Program-made: the position numbers and the translations under genes
NCBI GenBank assembly: GCA_905331475.1
Contig: CAJNYU010001130.1
Location: forward strand, 1-64,000
Direction: 5' to 3'
Length of the DNA: 64,000 nucleotides
Source of the DNA: Rotaria socialis
Lineage: Eukaryota > Rotifera > Eurotatoria > Philodinida > Philodinidae
Part shown: positions 38,501 to 54,332 of the stretch, one piece after another
Layout of the letters: the number at the start of each line of letters is the position of its first letter
Position numbering within the stretch: the stretch's first letter is position 1
Notes under the pieces: model-generated
Database searches by the model: none
The model's input: the letters and a program-made list of their open reading frames with translations, nothing else
What the model was told of the DNA's origin: nothing

Positions 38501-40883
38501 CCCGGGCATGGTTTAACAAACATGAGTCCAAATGCACATTGAATGTAACATTGTGGATAACCAGGTATTGGATAAAGTTGTGGACCATTTATTGTGCATG
38601 GATTTTTTGTTTGTGCTTAAATAGAAAGTAGGAGAAACTCATTACAAATTTCAATGATTCAAATTATCTTACGTGGCCCACATTTAGATAGATCAAGTTT
38701 TTCTGGATAATAGTAAAGATATTCGACAGTTGATTGAAGGCCATAAGGTATACCAGTTTGTTCAAATCGGCCAGAAGCAACGTAACTGTTACTTGATGAT
38801 ATTTGACCAGTATTTCTGCTATTGTTAATATTTGATGATGCAGCCACACCAGCAGCATTACTATTGCTACCGAATGATGATAATATACCAGCAGTATTCT
38901 TGATGCGACCAGATGATGAGGAGACACCAGCAGCATTATTGTTGCTACCAAACGATGAAGAGATACCAGCAACATTACCGGACGATGATGAGACACCAGC
39001 GACATTACCGGACGATGATAAGACACCAGCGACATTATTGTTATTACCATAAGATGATGTGCCAGCAACATTATTATTGCTACCAAACGATGATGAGACA
39101 CCAGCAACATTACCGGACAATGATGAGAGACCAGCAGCATTATTATTATTACCATATGATGTAGCAGCAGCATTATTGTTGCTACCAAACGATGAAGAGA
39201 TACCAACAACATTACCGGGCAATGATGAGACACCAGCAGCATTATTATTATTGCCATAAGATGATGTGCCAGCAAATTCGATAGTTTTAGCTTCAGATGA
39301 TTCAACAGCAGAGTTGCCAATCTTACCAGCTGGTGATGAATCGGCAGATGCTATGATATTACTACCGAATGATCCAGCAACATAGTTATTATTATTACCA
39401 GACGATGACAAGCCTCCGATTGTCCATTGTTGATTATATGTGCCATCTTGATTTAAATTTGACAATTCGGATACAGTTGAGATTATTTTTGGTACTGGAG
39501 TAGGTTTAATGTTTGTAGCAGAACTTTGCAAGAAAAACAAGACTATTTATCAACGAGAAACAAACAAAGCAAAATTACATACAAATCCGAACTTGCACTT
39601 GAACTCATGCCTCCATAAGACGCATCACTATTAACGTGCTTTTGTGCAGCATTGTTAGTAGAACTACTTTGGATTACTGATGATTGCGCTGAAGAATTAT
39701 CAGAATAATCAATTGAAACAAATGGTTGTGGTATTTTTTCATTTTCTGATGCACTTCGATATCTATCTTGCGTATCATTGGTAGAACGACTTGTTTCAGC
39801 AATTCCTAGATAATTAAATATATATATATATATAAAACTATTCATTAACTGTTCAACAAGAACTACTTGGACAAAATTCTGATTTTTCTGGAAGTAGATC
39901 ACAATCAATAGTTGAAATATAAGAATCACGACATCGACTTTGTATATCTATGACAGAAATGAATTTGTTAAATTCTTATGTATGAAAATAAATATTCTTA
40001 CCTCTACAGAATTTAGCGCATGGCAGTATACGTTCTTTACTACATGATGGAAAAAATAATGGACATAAAAATTTTGGCATCTGTCGAAAACATCCAGAAT
40101 TCAAGAGTGGTCTAAATAGCGTGAACAACTCATTTGTTTCTTGTTTTGTTGTATGACCAAAAAAGTTTGGTAACGAGAATGTTGTTTGAGGTAATGCCGA
40201 ACAATGTAAAGAAAATAATGGATAAAGTGGATCCATTATACTATAGCATGAATTATCTTTACCACCACGATTTGGAGCAGGTACAGATATCAACGAATCA
40301 ATTTCTTCTGCAGCACCGCTGACAAATCAAATAACAAAAAATTAGATTCATTTTGTTTTTGAAGTAGATTAAAACTTACGCGCTATCAGCACCATTTGTT
40401 TCAACTCTTGTCTGTTGGTTATACGTCGGTTGAACCATTTGTGAACCACTATTAAATTGTCCATAATCAACCCCATATTGTAGTACATTAGCTGGTTGTC
40501 CGTATCGTCCATAAGGCCAATTAGCTGAAGCACCAGGCCAATTAGCTGAAGCACCAGGCCAATTAGCTGAAGCACCAAGCCAATTAGCTGAAGCACTAGG
40601 CCAATTAGCTGCAGCGCCAGGCCAATTATTACTATAAGGTTGTCCCTGGACATTTGAACCCCATTGGATAGCTAACACAATAAACAAATAGGAAAATGTA
40701 TAAATTTGATTTTCACCATAAAGTATATAGTTAGTGCCTACGGTTATTATTATATTGTGCAGCAGCACTAATCGCCAATAGAAGACATACTAGCAGTTTC
40801 AAATGAATCTATATTATGAATATGATTTTAGAATTTTTAAATTAAAACAAACTAAAATAATAAAATTATACCTGCTTCATCAT
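35503..40883 (-). CDS. Secreted mosaic protein: Frizzled CRD, three chitin-binding CBM14 domains, EGF domains
   Basis: Nineteen exons on the minus strand: 40872-40883, 40742-40808, 40380-40671, 40002-40318, 39867-39947, 39583-39805, 38673-39523, 38280-38615, 38127-38211, 38021-38065, 37540-37952, 37325-37484, 37085-37207, 36944-37018, 36808-36891, 36629-36744, 36157-36567, 35780-36086, 35503-35716; 1403 residues, exact codon sum with every phase matched. Order: signal peptide (KLLVCLLLAISAAA, 1-22); ANWPGAS tandem repeat (about 36-75); Frizzled-type cysteine-rich domain with all ten cysteines (about 142-250, key pieces SALPQTTFSLPNFFGH, FLCPLFFPSC, ILPCAKFC); Ser/Gly/Asn repeat (331-600); CBM14 (616-660, QCYIQCAFG..VCDW); Pro-rich stretch (770-905); acidic Glu/Asp run and RKKR (1027-1093); CBM14 (1094-1150); two EGF-like modules (1150-1230); CBM14 (1235-1285); basic tail. 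Probably extracellular and chitin-associated. I recognise no described protein with this architecture. Confidence 0.85.
36850..36885 (-). repeat. Hexamer repeat coding Glu-Asp run
   Basis: ATCTTC units repeat about six times on the plus strand, coding alternating Asp-Glu in the mosaic protein's acidic segment. Confidence 0.7.
38840..39270 (-). repeat. Degenerate coding repeat (Ser/Gly/Asn-rich)
   Basis: Within one large exon of the mosaic protein, units of about 13-17 codons recur with the pattern SSFGSNNNAAGVSSSSGNVAG and variants. Repetition leaves long open frames on both strands, which are shadows. It probably forms a flexible, possibly O-glycosylated linker. Confidence 0.8.
40514..40630 (-). 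repeat. 21-bp minisatellite coding ANWPGAS
   Basis: Five to six in-frame 21-bp units give ANWPGAS heptads with small variations (ANWPSAS, ANWLGAS). The frame is preserved because the unit is a multiple of three. Confidence 0.88.
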
Positions 40884-41890
40884 GTTCAATCGAAGTCAAG
40901 CGTCGACGTCGATGATACTTATAAAAATGACGGCAAATAAATCGTATTCTCTCTCTCTCGTATTCTCTTGTTTCTTACTAATGCGCTTGTTTACGTCCGA
41001 TATAGATCATATCAGTGTGTTAAATGAAGTTGAACAAAGACAATAACTGGACTTTTCTAGATTCCAAATGATGGCGGGGGACGGAATGATGATATCACTC
41101 ATTGTTTCTTTATCATTCACTAGAATTAGTAAAATTGACCTCGATTGCCTTTCTTTGCTACATCTTAACATGACGATTTAAATATATAGACATGTAGAAA
41201 AAGTGTACGAAACAAATATGTCGTCGAGTAGAAGAAAAGAAGTAAAATATGTTCGCTTTCGAATTGAATAGCCCGTCTATGAAAAGACGAAGAGAATGTT
41301 TCTAATACACATTTATCTAATTTCTGTTCAGATAAAATACACTTTCTTGTTATCTAGTTCGAGGTGATTCTGACGTCACTTTTATTTTCAACAATAATAC
41401 TAGTGCAGTCATGCTTACGTATATCACACGATACGTGTTTTCTAGTATAATAGTCTACATCTCAAAAGATTCTTTGTATTGTTCCTATGGAAAAGTAGCG
41501 AATAGATTTCTAAGCAATGAAATTGGAATTAAATAAATACAGAAAAATATCATTTTAGTATTAAATAAAATTAACAGTAAATGCTAAATAAATATTGAAA
41601 AATAGCAAAAGTAAAAAATTTTACAAGTTAATTCTGATAATCTTTCTAGAAAAGGACGGAATACTAATGAATAATCAAATATTTGTCATGGAACATCGTT
41701 ATATACGTCACTTTTCTGAGTCAGAAAATAATGAAAAACAAAGGTTTCCTTTTGTTTTTCTTGTCCGAGAGAAATTCGATCTTAAAAATGCCCACATTTT
41801 ATGAAATATATAAACCTTACTATAAAAATACCATCAGCATTACGAAGTAAAACGCTATATTTTAAAATCCATTATTTTCTGACGAAAAAT
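40884..41890. promoter_or_regulatory. Divergent upstream region of two secreted-protein genes
   Basis: A 1-kb head-to-head interval between the mosaic protein (-) and the first EGF-CBM14 gene (+). Both promoters must lie here. CTCTCTCTC near 40951-40960 is the only simple motif noticed. The ORF at 41595-41804 has no family features and no splice link to either gene. Confidence 0.5.
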
Positions 41891-42977
41891 ATGTCACTGA
41901 TTTTGTAAGTGATTTTTATTCAAATCAAGAGTTTTACTTTTTCTTAATCTTCTTTCTATTTTTTCGAAAAAATTTAAAGATCTCAGTTGCTAATTATTAG
42001 TTGCAGTTTGTTAATTACTTTTACTACAGGACTAAGTAAGTATGATACAACAATTAAAATATAAAATATAATCAATTTTTCTTATTGAAAAGGAGTGAAT
42101 CATAGTAGTCCTATAGCTTCAAGAGCATGTCCATGTTACAATCAAGGTCTTTGTGATTCAAGTACAGGCTCGTGTGTTTGCCCATCAGGCTATGTTGGTC
42201 AACAATGTGAAAGATTAGAATGTACGATTGAAAATATTATTACTTTTTTCATTATCGTATTTCTATTGTTTGTCAAATTTAGCAACTACCTTATGTAACA
42301 ATGTTGTGTGTAAAAATTCTGGCGTTTGTAATATAATTTCACCAACTGTTTCAACTTGTTGGTGTTTGTTAGGTAGATTACAAAAAAAAACAAGATGATG
42401 CCACAGGAATATAGAGATTATTTATGAGGTAAATTTATTTGTAGGTTTTCATGGAGCCTATTGCGAACGGCAAAGCGGTACAATAATATATTGTAAACTT
42501 TTATAAATATCTATAATTGTTTTCATGTATATTAGCTGGTTCACGTTGCGCTGGCACTCAATGTCGAAATGGTGGCATCTGTTATGAGCATTCACCTGCA
42601 TCAAGTGTTTTTTCCTATTGCGCATGCCCACCAGGATTTACTGGCAGATTTTGTGAAACACGTTATTATCACTGAAATACGTGGAAAGAATTTTCTTTTT
42701 ATTTACATATTTTCTTTGTTTTTTTTAGAATATTTTCGTTGTTCACAATCAGGTTTATTTGTTGATCAATATCAATGTGCTCAAGGTTCATATTTTCTTT
42801 GCGATTCTAACAGTAAAAACAAAACGATGCAATATTGTTTATATGTATAGATTTAATTTTAATTTTGTTTATTGTTTAGATAATCTCATTCAAGGTACAT
42901 GTGCCAAAGGACTTCGATTTAATATCAATAAAATGTCTTGTGATCGTGCCAGTTCTGTTATTTGTGCTAATGTCTAA
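41891..42977 (+). CDS. Secreted EGF-repeat + CBM14 protein, copy A
   Basis: Eight exons: 41891-41904, 42007-42035, 42093-42221, 42283-42372, 42445-42477, 42536-42661, 42729-42812, 42880-42977; 200 residues, exact codon sum. Two tiny first exons build the signal peptide MSLIFLLITFTTG. Then come three EGF-like modules ([52 protein letters not shown]) and a C-terminal chitin-binding peritrophin-A/CBM14 domain (YFRCSQSGLFVDQYQCAQG..CDRASSVIC). Most exons have the 1-2 phase typical of shuffled EGF modules. The paralogue directly downstream shares CNIISP, GFHG.YCER and CYEHSPASS motifs. Secretion is likely; target chitin is inferred from the domain. The start is supported by the signal peptide and phase, but a 14-nt first exon needs transcript proof. 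Confidence 0.8.
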
Positions 42978-43320
42978 AATAAAATAAAAAGAAGAACGTT
43001 TTAAAAAAAATGATATAAACAGGATTAAAATATCATCGTTGAAAGTATATTGTCATCATCCTTGATAGTCTGAAATTCCAAATCGTTGTTGAAGGTGATA
43101 TTTGTGTGTTGTTATATTTAAATTGACAAGGAAAGAATATATTTGTTCATTTTGTCTACTATGATGTTATTGAAAAGAAATTTGTTCAACCTTGAATGAT
43201 CATATCATATTTACGTAGGCGGAATGCAATAATAAAAAATATGATGAATAATTTTCATCGGTTAAATTCAGAAGGTAAAATTCGTAAGACATATCATTTT
43301 GAAAAATTAATCGAAACGCA
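42978..43320. other. Spacer between tandem paralogues
   Basis: 343 bp holding the end of copy A's transcript and the promoter of copy B; no further exon seen. Confidence 0.5.
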
Positions 43321-44820
43321 ATGTCATCGAATATTTTTAATTATCAATTAATATGCATATTTATTATCTTAATGATCTGTCCATATATTCATGGAAGTAT
43401 GTAGTAGATAGAAAAACAAATAGAAAAACAACAATTTCTATTTTATATTCAGAATGTTCATTGGATTGTGGAAAGAATGGTCGATGTGTTAAAACACAAA
43501 TATCAACTATGCCTGAAATTTGTATATGTCATAATGAAACTTACACGAATACATCATGTACTGAAGTAACCTTAGACAGTGAAGAAGATGCTGATATTAA
43601 AATTATTAATATTCATGGTCCGTTACTCAAAGTTGAGTGATATATTAGCGAATTATTTATTTTATTTTTAATCGTAGCACGTCGGCTTGTTGCTGTGTGT
43701 GAACATTCATATTGTGGTGATGTTGGTGTTTGTATTGTCATTGATTCAACTTTTGGATGCATTTGTCCTGATGGTAATATTGCAGATAGATGTAGGTCAA
43801 ATTCAATTATACCTCTCGGTAGGTGAATACAGAAGAAAAAGGCTAAAATATAAAGATTGTTATACTTAAGCGTCATTCTGTTCAACTGGATGTTTAAATG
43901 AGGGCGTATGTAATCCAATCATTGGTACATGTACATGTCCAAGTGGCTTTACTGGTACACGATGTGAATTAGCACGAAGTAAAACAAAATTTTAGAAACA
44001 ATAGAAAAAAAATTTCTTGTTTCTCTGCTAGGTACTGATCTTTGTCGGGATATTACATGTCGTAATAGTGGCGTGTGAGTTTCAGAATTGATGCTGATTA
44101 ATATCATTTCTAATTCATTTTTTTAATCACATATAGTTGTAATATAATAAGTCCAATCTATGCTACATGTTGGTGGTATGTATTTCTTTATTGAATACCT
44201 TTGATATTTCAATGTATTTCTATTTGAATAGTTTATTGGGTTTTCATGGTGATTATTGTGAACGACGATCAGGTATGTTTCTTAATTTATGTTAACCTAT
44301 TAAGATAAGAGAAGACTGAATTTATACATGATTAAAGTTGCACCAAGATGTTTATCGAGTAAATGTTATAATGGTGGAACATGCTACGAACATTCGCCAG
44401 CATCATCCATATTTGCTTACTGCTTATGCAGGTGAGTCTATTAGGTTTTTTCTGAATGATTTGGTTTTTTTCATTCACTTAATTATTACTTATTTAGACC
44501 TGGTTTTGTAGGTCTTCGATGTGAAACTGGTAAGAAAATTTTATAGAGTATGTTTAATTAATTTTTTGTTGCTAATTTCATTAGAATATTTTCGATGTCC
44601 AAATAATGGCTTTTATGCTGATGCTTATGGTTGTGCACAAGGCAAATATTTTGAATGTGTTGAACAAAGTATGCTATTGATTCTAATAATGAACTTATTT
44701 ATTTAACTTTTTTCTATTCCAGCAATTACCATTTCGCGTTCATGTCCACGAGGTCTTCGTTACAATTTCTTTCTTGGTCGTTGTGATTATGCTGTTAATG
44801 TAGCTTGTCCTATTTTATAA
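43321..44820 (+). CDS. Secreted EGF-repeat + CBM14 protein, copy B
   Basis: Eleven exons: 43321-43396, 43453-43617, 43678-43818, 43871-43978, 44033-44075, 44137-44175, 44232-44272, 44338-44431, 44498-44529, 44585-44668, 44723-44820; 306 residues, exact codon sum. Signal peptide in exon 1 ([16 protein letters not shown]). EGF-like modules follow: [51 protein letters not shown] and [19 protein letters not shown]; the C-terminus is a CBM14 domain ([28 protein letters not shown]). Copy A lacks the first two EGF modules. Several introns here split exons that are continuous in copy A (for example within the CRNSGVC module). The donor after exon 2 (GTCCGT at 43618) is weak. Confidence 0.83.
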
Positions 44821-45145
44821 ACTAAAAGACATTTGCGTTATACTTTGATTGTTTCTCATTCTTTTTTTCTTTCATTTAAATTAAAAAATTTTATTGCTTA
44901 ACTACGTGTATTTACAATCGATATATATAGCATTTTCCCCATCACACAAAGTGAAAAGATAAAATCATGAATTCAATGGATAAGTACAATAGGTTACGTT
45001 TACAATAGAGAGTATACATATATATATATATGTGTATGTATGTATATATATATATATAAATAGGAAAAGAAAACTTAAAACGAAAAAGAAATAAAAACAG
45101 ACTCGAACTCAAATAAAACTAGCTGTTCAAGATTATATTTTTTTT
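44821..45145. other. Convergent 3' region with TA microsatellite
   Basis: Tail-to-tail gap between copy B and ClpX. TA-rich repeat with TATG interruptions at about 45017-45058. Confidence 0.6.
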
Positions 45146-49075
<3,930 letters not shown>

Positions 49076-49417
49076 AGATTAAGAAGCGATGAAATGTACA
49101 ATGTTCTTAATCTTTGACTAGCAACATAAACTAATTTAGCAAATAATAGTTTAAGATTCTAAAAAGAAAAATATCTACGTAACCATGATAAAAAAAAAGC
49201 AAATTGCTCTTTTCAAGCAAAGTATGAACTTAGAACACATGATCAGAGAAAACCTGGATCATCAAAAATATTTCTTTCTCCACTGTGGAATTGATCAACC
49301 TAAAGAGGGTGCTCGATGTCTCAACCTCAATGATTGGATAATCGGTAAAAAAATCTATTTAGCGAATTTTCCTTCGGAATATTTTTAGCTATTCAAACCC
49401 TAAAACTATTCTTAAGC
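49076..49417. promoter_or_regulatory. Divergent promoter region, ClpX / ZFR-like
   Basis: 342 bp lie between the two divergent start codons. No canonical TATA box is assigned, as AT content is uniformly high. Confidence 0.5.
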
Positions 49418-52400
49418 ATGTCAACAAATGGAATGAATTATTCGATGTACAAGTACGATCTGAAATGATATTCACTGTCATTTTAATTTAATTTAATTAT
49501 TATTTTACTTTTAGTACTGTTGCATATCCTCAAATGAACCAGCAGCAGCAGCAGCAGCAGCAACAACAACAACAACAGCAATCTTTCTATGGACAGCCAT
49601 TTCAAAATGCTCTTTCACAGGTAAGACTTTCTGAAACTCCTCTAAGATTGATATTTCTGCATCATTATTTAATAAAAACTTCGTTTTATTCAGCAGTTTT
49701 CTGTGAAATAAACAAATCCACCGTAGAAATGAAGGATCGAATTTTTTATTTTGAGTTTATGATGTCAATTTTTTAATACAATTAACACATCATATTATAC
49801 ATGTTGGACAAATATTAAGGATTATATTTATGTATGATCATTTGAAACTTCATTACAAAGAGAATACAGCAGGTGCGACTTTATTATATGAAATTATTTT
49901 ACAAGAGAGATACTTGTTTTTTCGTAACTTGTTCTTGTAACTGTATACACTCATCGATTTTGCTCCATCTCTTGAAAAAATAGATTTCTTTATTGAAAAT
50001 ACAAACAGATGATTGAGTACTAGTGTTAAAGAAATTTCTTCATGAATGTTACTTTTCATTTTTTTTTATCGTAATATCAACTATTTTAATCAATTTTTGA
50101 CTAAAAATATTTATTTCTAGCTGTGCATTACACCTATAACGTAAAGAATAAGATAAATCGACACAAGGCATTCAAGTTTTGATGAACCAAGTTGCTATTG
50201 AAAAAAAAAACATAATATATTAGAAGAGCCAGAAAGAGAAATTGTGTGAAGATATCACAAGATCTATATTTCAAGTAGACGTCATTCTTCTTCGGAAACA
50301 GAAGAATCATGATTGGAATAATAGATATTGTTAAGGGAAAGAGAAAAAAGGAAATGAATACGACAACAATATGAATAATAGTTTCAAGATGCATTTGACA
50401 TTTTGGACTCATAGTCTGCATGATTCTATTCTTTTTCCGAGTGTGATCAATGATGAGTAGTTTACTCACGGGAAGCACCACACATGAAAGAGCGGCTTCT
50501 CTCCGAGTAAAAGACATAATGAAATTCTCATTCACTCGCTATCTTCTCTAAAGAAAATTTATATGTCTTCAACAGTTTAACATAAATAGGAAAACAAGAA
50601 ATCCAATGGATCAAGTCAATTTCTTTCTACTCGAGCGCCTCAATTTTCCATTTCGTTTCGTTAAGGTTATTTTCCGCTTGATGTTTAGAGATAATTCAAT
50701 TACGTGATAGAATATTCAATATGATTCATTTTTAGCAAACAATCTCTCCATATGGTGCTTATCCGATGTATTCTTCAACTTCAATACCGAATTCAGCACA
50801 ATATAACAGTAAAATTATCAGACAAAAAAAGAAAAGTTGTTTTTTCATGTTTCATCTTGTGTATCAGGTTATGATCATATTATTCGATCAACTGCCGAAA
50901 CTCTTGCTGCTTTTAATCATTCAACTGAAACATCAATGCTTAATAATTCTCAAGCACACTTTAATCGATCGAATAATGCTCAACCGAGTTCAAATCGTCG
51001 TTCCACTAAAAGCTCTTTCAATGCAAATAATGCAACACGTATGTATTATTGTGAAACATGTCGTATAGCATGTGGTGGTCATGCAACATATCAAGCACAT
51101 TTAAATGGATCTAAACATAAGAAAAAAGAGCTCGTTGCTCAAAATCAACAATCATCTGTTAACACAAGTTCGAAAATAGGTGTTAATATAATTCGATGTG
51201 AATTATGTGATATAACATGTACGAGCTCAGATGCCTATAAAGCACATTTAGATGGAAGTAAACATGAAAAAGTAAGAATTTAGCTAATTAAATTCTTATT
51301 CTTCTATCATTATAAATAGGCTACGAAATTGCATCGTAAATTAGGTAAAACTATACCATCAATAGAGCCTCAAATTTTGAATAATACTTCAACATCATCT
51401 CAAATGAATGTCACTTCACAAACTGCACCAAATGAATCTCAGACTATGAGAAATGACAGTCAACAAATAGCTCTATCGAGTTTACTTGAAAATAATATTA
51501 AACCCATTGGCGAAGAATATATTGAAACAACATATGATAACACAAATAAGCCCATACTTTATAATTGTAAACTATGTGATTGTAAATTTAATGATATTAA
51601 AGGAAAAGATATGCATTTAAAAGGAAAACGTCATCGACTTTCATATAAGGTAAGCTTACAATATAAATCAAAAATTTTATTCAAAATTTGTATTTTATTT
51701 TTTTTTTGTAGAAAAAAGTAAATCCAAATTTTGTAGTCGATAATAATGCTACTAATAAATTGACAAATTTAAAACCAAAACAAAGCAATAATCAGCAATC
51801 CAACGATATCAATTCTAATACAGAATATATAAGTACACAGCAAATGATGAATAGTAATAATCAATCAGATATTGACGATGACACAAGATGTTTAATGATG
51901 CTACATCAACAAATCATACCATCACCTACCCTAGTAAGTTCTATCGCGTTTCTTATAATTAATATTCGTTTTAAAATTTTAAATCGAAGAATTTTCTCGA
52001 TACTAAAGTGAAAATTCAAGATAGGGATAAATAGATAATAACACAAAATATCGATCGTTATTAAGTTACTCATCGAAGGTTCGAATGTAAATATTTGTCT
52101 AGTCTAAATTCTAAACATGCATCAAAGTTCAATAGTAGAATTTCAGTATTTCAAATAAATTTCATCATTCATTATGAACTACATGATTAGCTAAGAAAAC
52201 TGAAAAATAGCTCAAATTGTTTTTAGTTTCTATTTAAAGTTGGCTCTAACAACATTTTCAGAATTATTCTTTTGATACTTTATTAGTAAGATTTTTTCAT
52301 TTTAATTTTGCAGCGAGAGAAAATCGCTAGAAAATATCTGAATCCCTAGCTAAGAAAGTTTTTTACTCATATTAGATTAAGAGTTTTTGAGAATTCTGAT

Positions 52401-54200
52401 GAAATAATGTTACACTGCTTGTTCAAGATTTCCATAAAAGATATGTAGATATATATATATATATATAGAGTTCTAGATTTCATATTATTATTATTATTAT
52501 TATTTAATCTTGTTTTTCATATTACAGCTAAACACTATAGAACAATTCGTCAGTGCTGTTGAATCAGCTTTAAAATCTTGTTCAAAACAACTTCAAACGT
52601 CCACCACATTGCTGACCGATAACAATACTTCTGTATCCGAAACGGATGTGTAAGTTAGAGTTTGTTTTAATAACCACAAAGAAATTCTTTTCTAAATTTA
52701 ATTGTTTTTCTCAGTAATGAATCACCTTTAATGGGTGTATCTCGTGTCGGTTTACTTGGGAAAAGTTTAATAATCAAAACAGATCGCTTATTTCATATTG
52801 TTGTTCTTTGTGCAGAATGGCCAACGAAAAAACTTTTTCAATCGATCGCAGCCATACTTTCAGATAACTTAGATGTAAGTAAACACAATAGTTATCTTTT
52901 ATCTAATCATAATGTAAATGCTCAAAAATTAAAATAGGATACATGGAAAAATAAAATTCAAGTTCAACATCAACTCGATCAAGAAACCATAATCGTACAA
53001 ACAAATACAGAAGAAGGAATAATGTATATCTCAATCGCATTTACTTCATTGGCTATTCAACAGCACGACAAATACGAAAGTAAAAATATTTATTAATTTT
53101 TTTTTCGAAAGATCTTAATCGATTTTTGTTATCTTTAGATCAATTTGAAGAATTTCTATCGAAAATAAACTGTCTAAATGCCTTAAATTTAATTCAATCA
53201 ACTCGATGGTTTCAAGTAAAAATTGAAGCTTATACATGACATTTGAGTTTTTTTTCTTTAAATTAATTAGAATCAAGCGAGTCCTCGACAACACGCATCA
53301 GCATTAGTTCGTTGTTTACGTTATAAAACGAAAATATCAACCAATTGGAAATCATTATCATCTGAAGTATAAATTAGTCTATTTAACTTTTATTATTGAA
53401 TTAAATACTTTGCTTATATAGGCTATTGAAATTCTTATTGATCAAACTTTATCACAATACTTATCAGCTGTGAACGCATTTCGACGTGTTCTAGAATATA
53501 TTTCCGGTGGTTTAGTGTTATCAAGTTAGTGTTGATTTTTTCTTTCTATCACGATGATTCTGTATTGATATATTTAGATGGTCCCGGTTTATGCATACCT
53601 TGGCAAACAGATTCAATGAAAGATATCTTCGAAAATTTAACGAATCAAGAAAGAAATGACACAACTCAGGAAGCTCAAGTAAATAGAAATTGATTTCATA
53701 TACCTTTTTGACTGTAACAGAATTTTCTATGTTTGAAAAAAAATAAGACGTACCATCTCGTTGGTGAGTGCTTGACTGAGAAGATTCTATTGATGTAAGT
53801 CTCGAGAGAGCATGAGAGAAATTCAAATTGTTTCGAACGCAATATCAATATATAAAAGAAAAATCTATGAGAATCGGAGATATTGAAAATGTATTGCAAT
53901 GATCAAATGTCAAACTATATTTTTAATTGAATTTCCAGGAAATTCATAGTGTACAAAACTGTATCCTATATTCTTTTATGATATATTTTAGTTAGGTTTA
54001 CGTTTGATGTCATATGGGCAATTATCGAAATGGTTTGAACAATCGAAAATTCAACAATTAATAGTCATGTTACCAAAGCGCTCTTTGTCTGATTGTGATG
54101 ATCAAAGTAACAAAAATAAAAATTTAATTTTTATTGAGAAAAAACGTTTTTATATTTTCATTTAGCTCCAGTAAAACGACAATGTACGGAATCAGAATGA
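49418..54200 (+). CDS. ZFR-like dsRNA-binding zinc-finger protein with DZF domain
   Basis: Fifteen exons: 49418-49452, 49515-49620, 50736-50808, 50868-51271, 51320-51649, 51712-51933, 52528-52649, 52715-52874, 52938-53079, 53139-53215, 53271-53366, 53422-53524, 53578-53678, 53992-54106, 54166-54200; 706 residues, exact codon sum. Three U1-like C2H2 fingers are visible at about residues 130 (YCETCRIACGG..HLNGSKH), 180 (CELCDITCTSS..HLDGSKH) and 285 (CKLCDCKFND..HLKGKRH). From about residue 390 follows the DZF nucleotidyltransferase-like domain (VSRVGLLGKSLIIKTDRLFHIVVLCAEWPTKKL, RQHASALVRCLRYKTK, GPGLCIPWQTD). This is the layout of ZFR/ZFR2, nuclear and cytoplasmic RNA-binding proteins that heterodimerise with NF45-type partners and affect splicing and ADAR. 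It is shorter than human ZFR (1074). The N-terminus has a 14-residue poly-Gln. Confidence 0.92.
49540..49581 (+). repeat. CAG/CAA run coding poly-Gln
   Basis: About fourteen consecutive Gln codons, CAG first then CAA, in exon 2 of the ZFR-like gene. The mixed codons reduce slippage. Confidence 0.85.
50134..50535 (-). other. Unassigned antisense ORF inside a ZFR-like intron
   Basis: A 133-codon open frame on the opposite strand lies wholly within the 1115-bp second intron of the ZFR-like gene. It has two strongly hydrophobic segments (about residues 54-78 and 96-112), separated by KKNDVYLKYRSCD. It could be a fragment of a multi-span membrane protein, perhaps receptor-like, or simply a T-rich chance ORF. 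No family motif was recognised. Confidence 0.25.
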
Positions 54201-54332
54201 GAAACTAAAAATCTTATTGTTTTGCTTATTATGATACGATTCTAATAGAAAGTTGTTATTATTGGTGATATAAATTTCAACGGGATATCTCTTGTTTACG
54301 GTTAAACTAAATAAATAAAATAAGAAAATTCA

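Noticed and set aside
38664..39320. Long minus-strand ORF (218 codons) and several plus-strand ORFs over the Ser/Gly/Asn repeat
   Set aside because: All are frame shadows of the repetitive exon of the mosaic protein; the compositions (His/Leu/Val or Pro/Thr/Leu repeats) follow from the repeat unit.
574..44820. A Wnt/Hedgehog signalling cluster (beta-catenin-like, Sufu, Frizzled-CRD protein)
   Set aside because: The genes are tens of kilobases apart, lie among unrelated genes, and the CRD protein is not a Frizzled receptor. Coincidence is the simpler reading.
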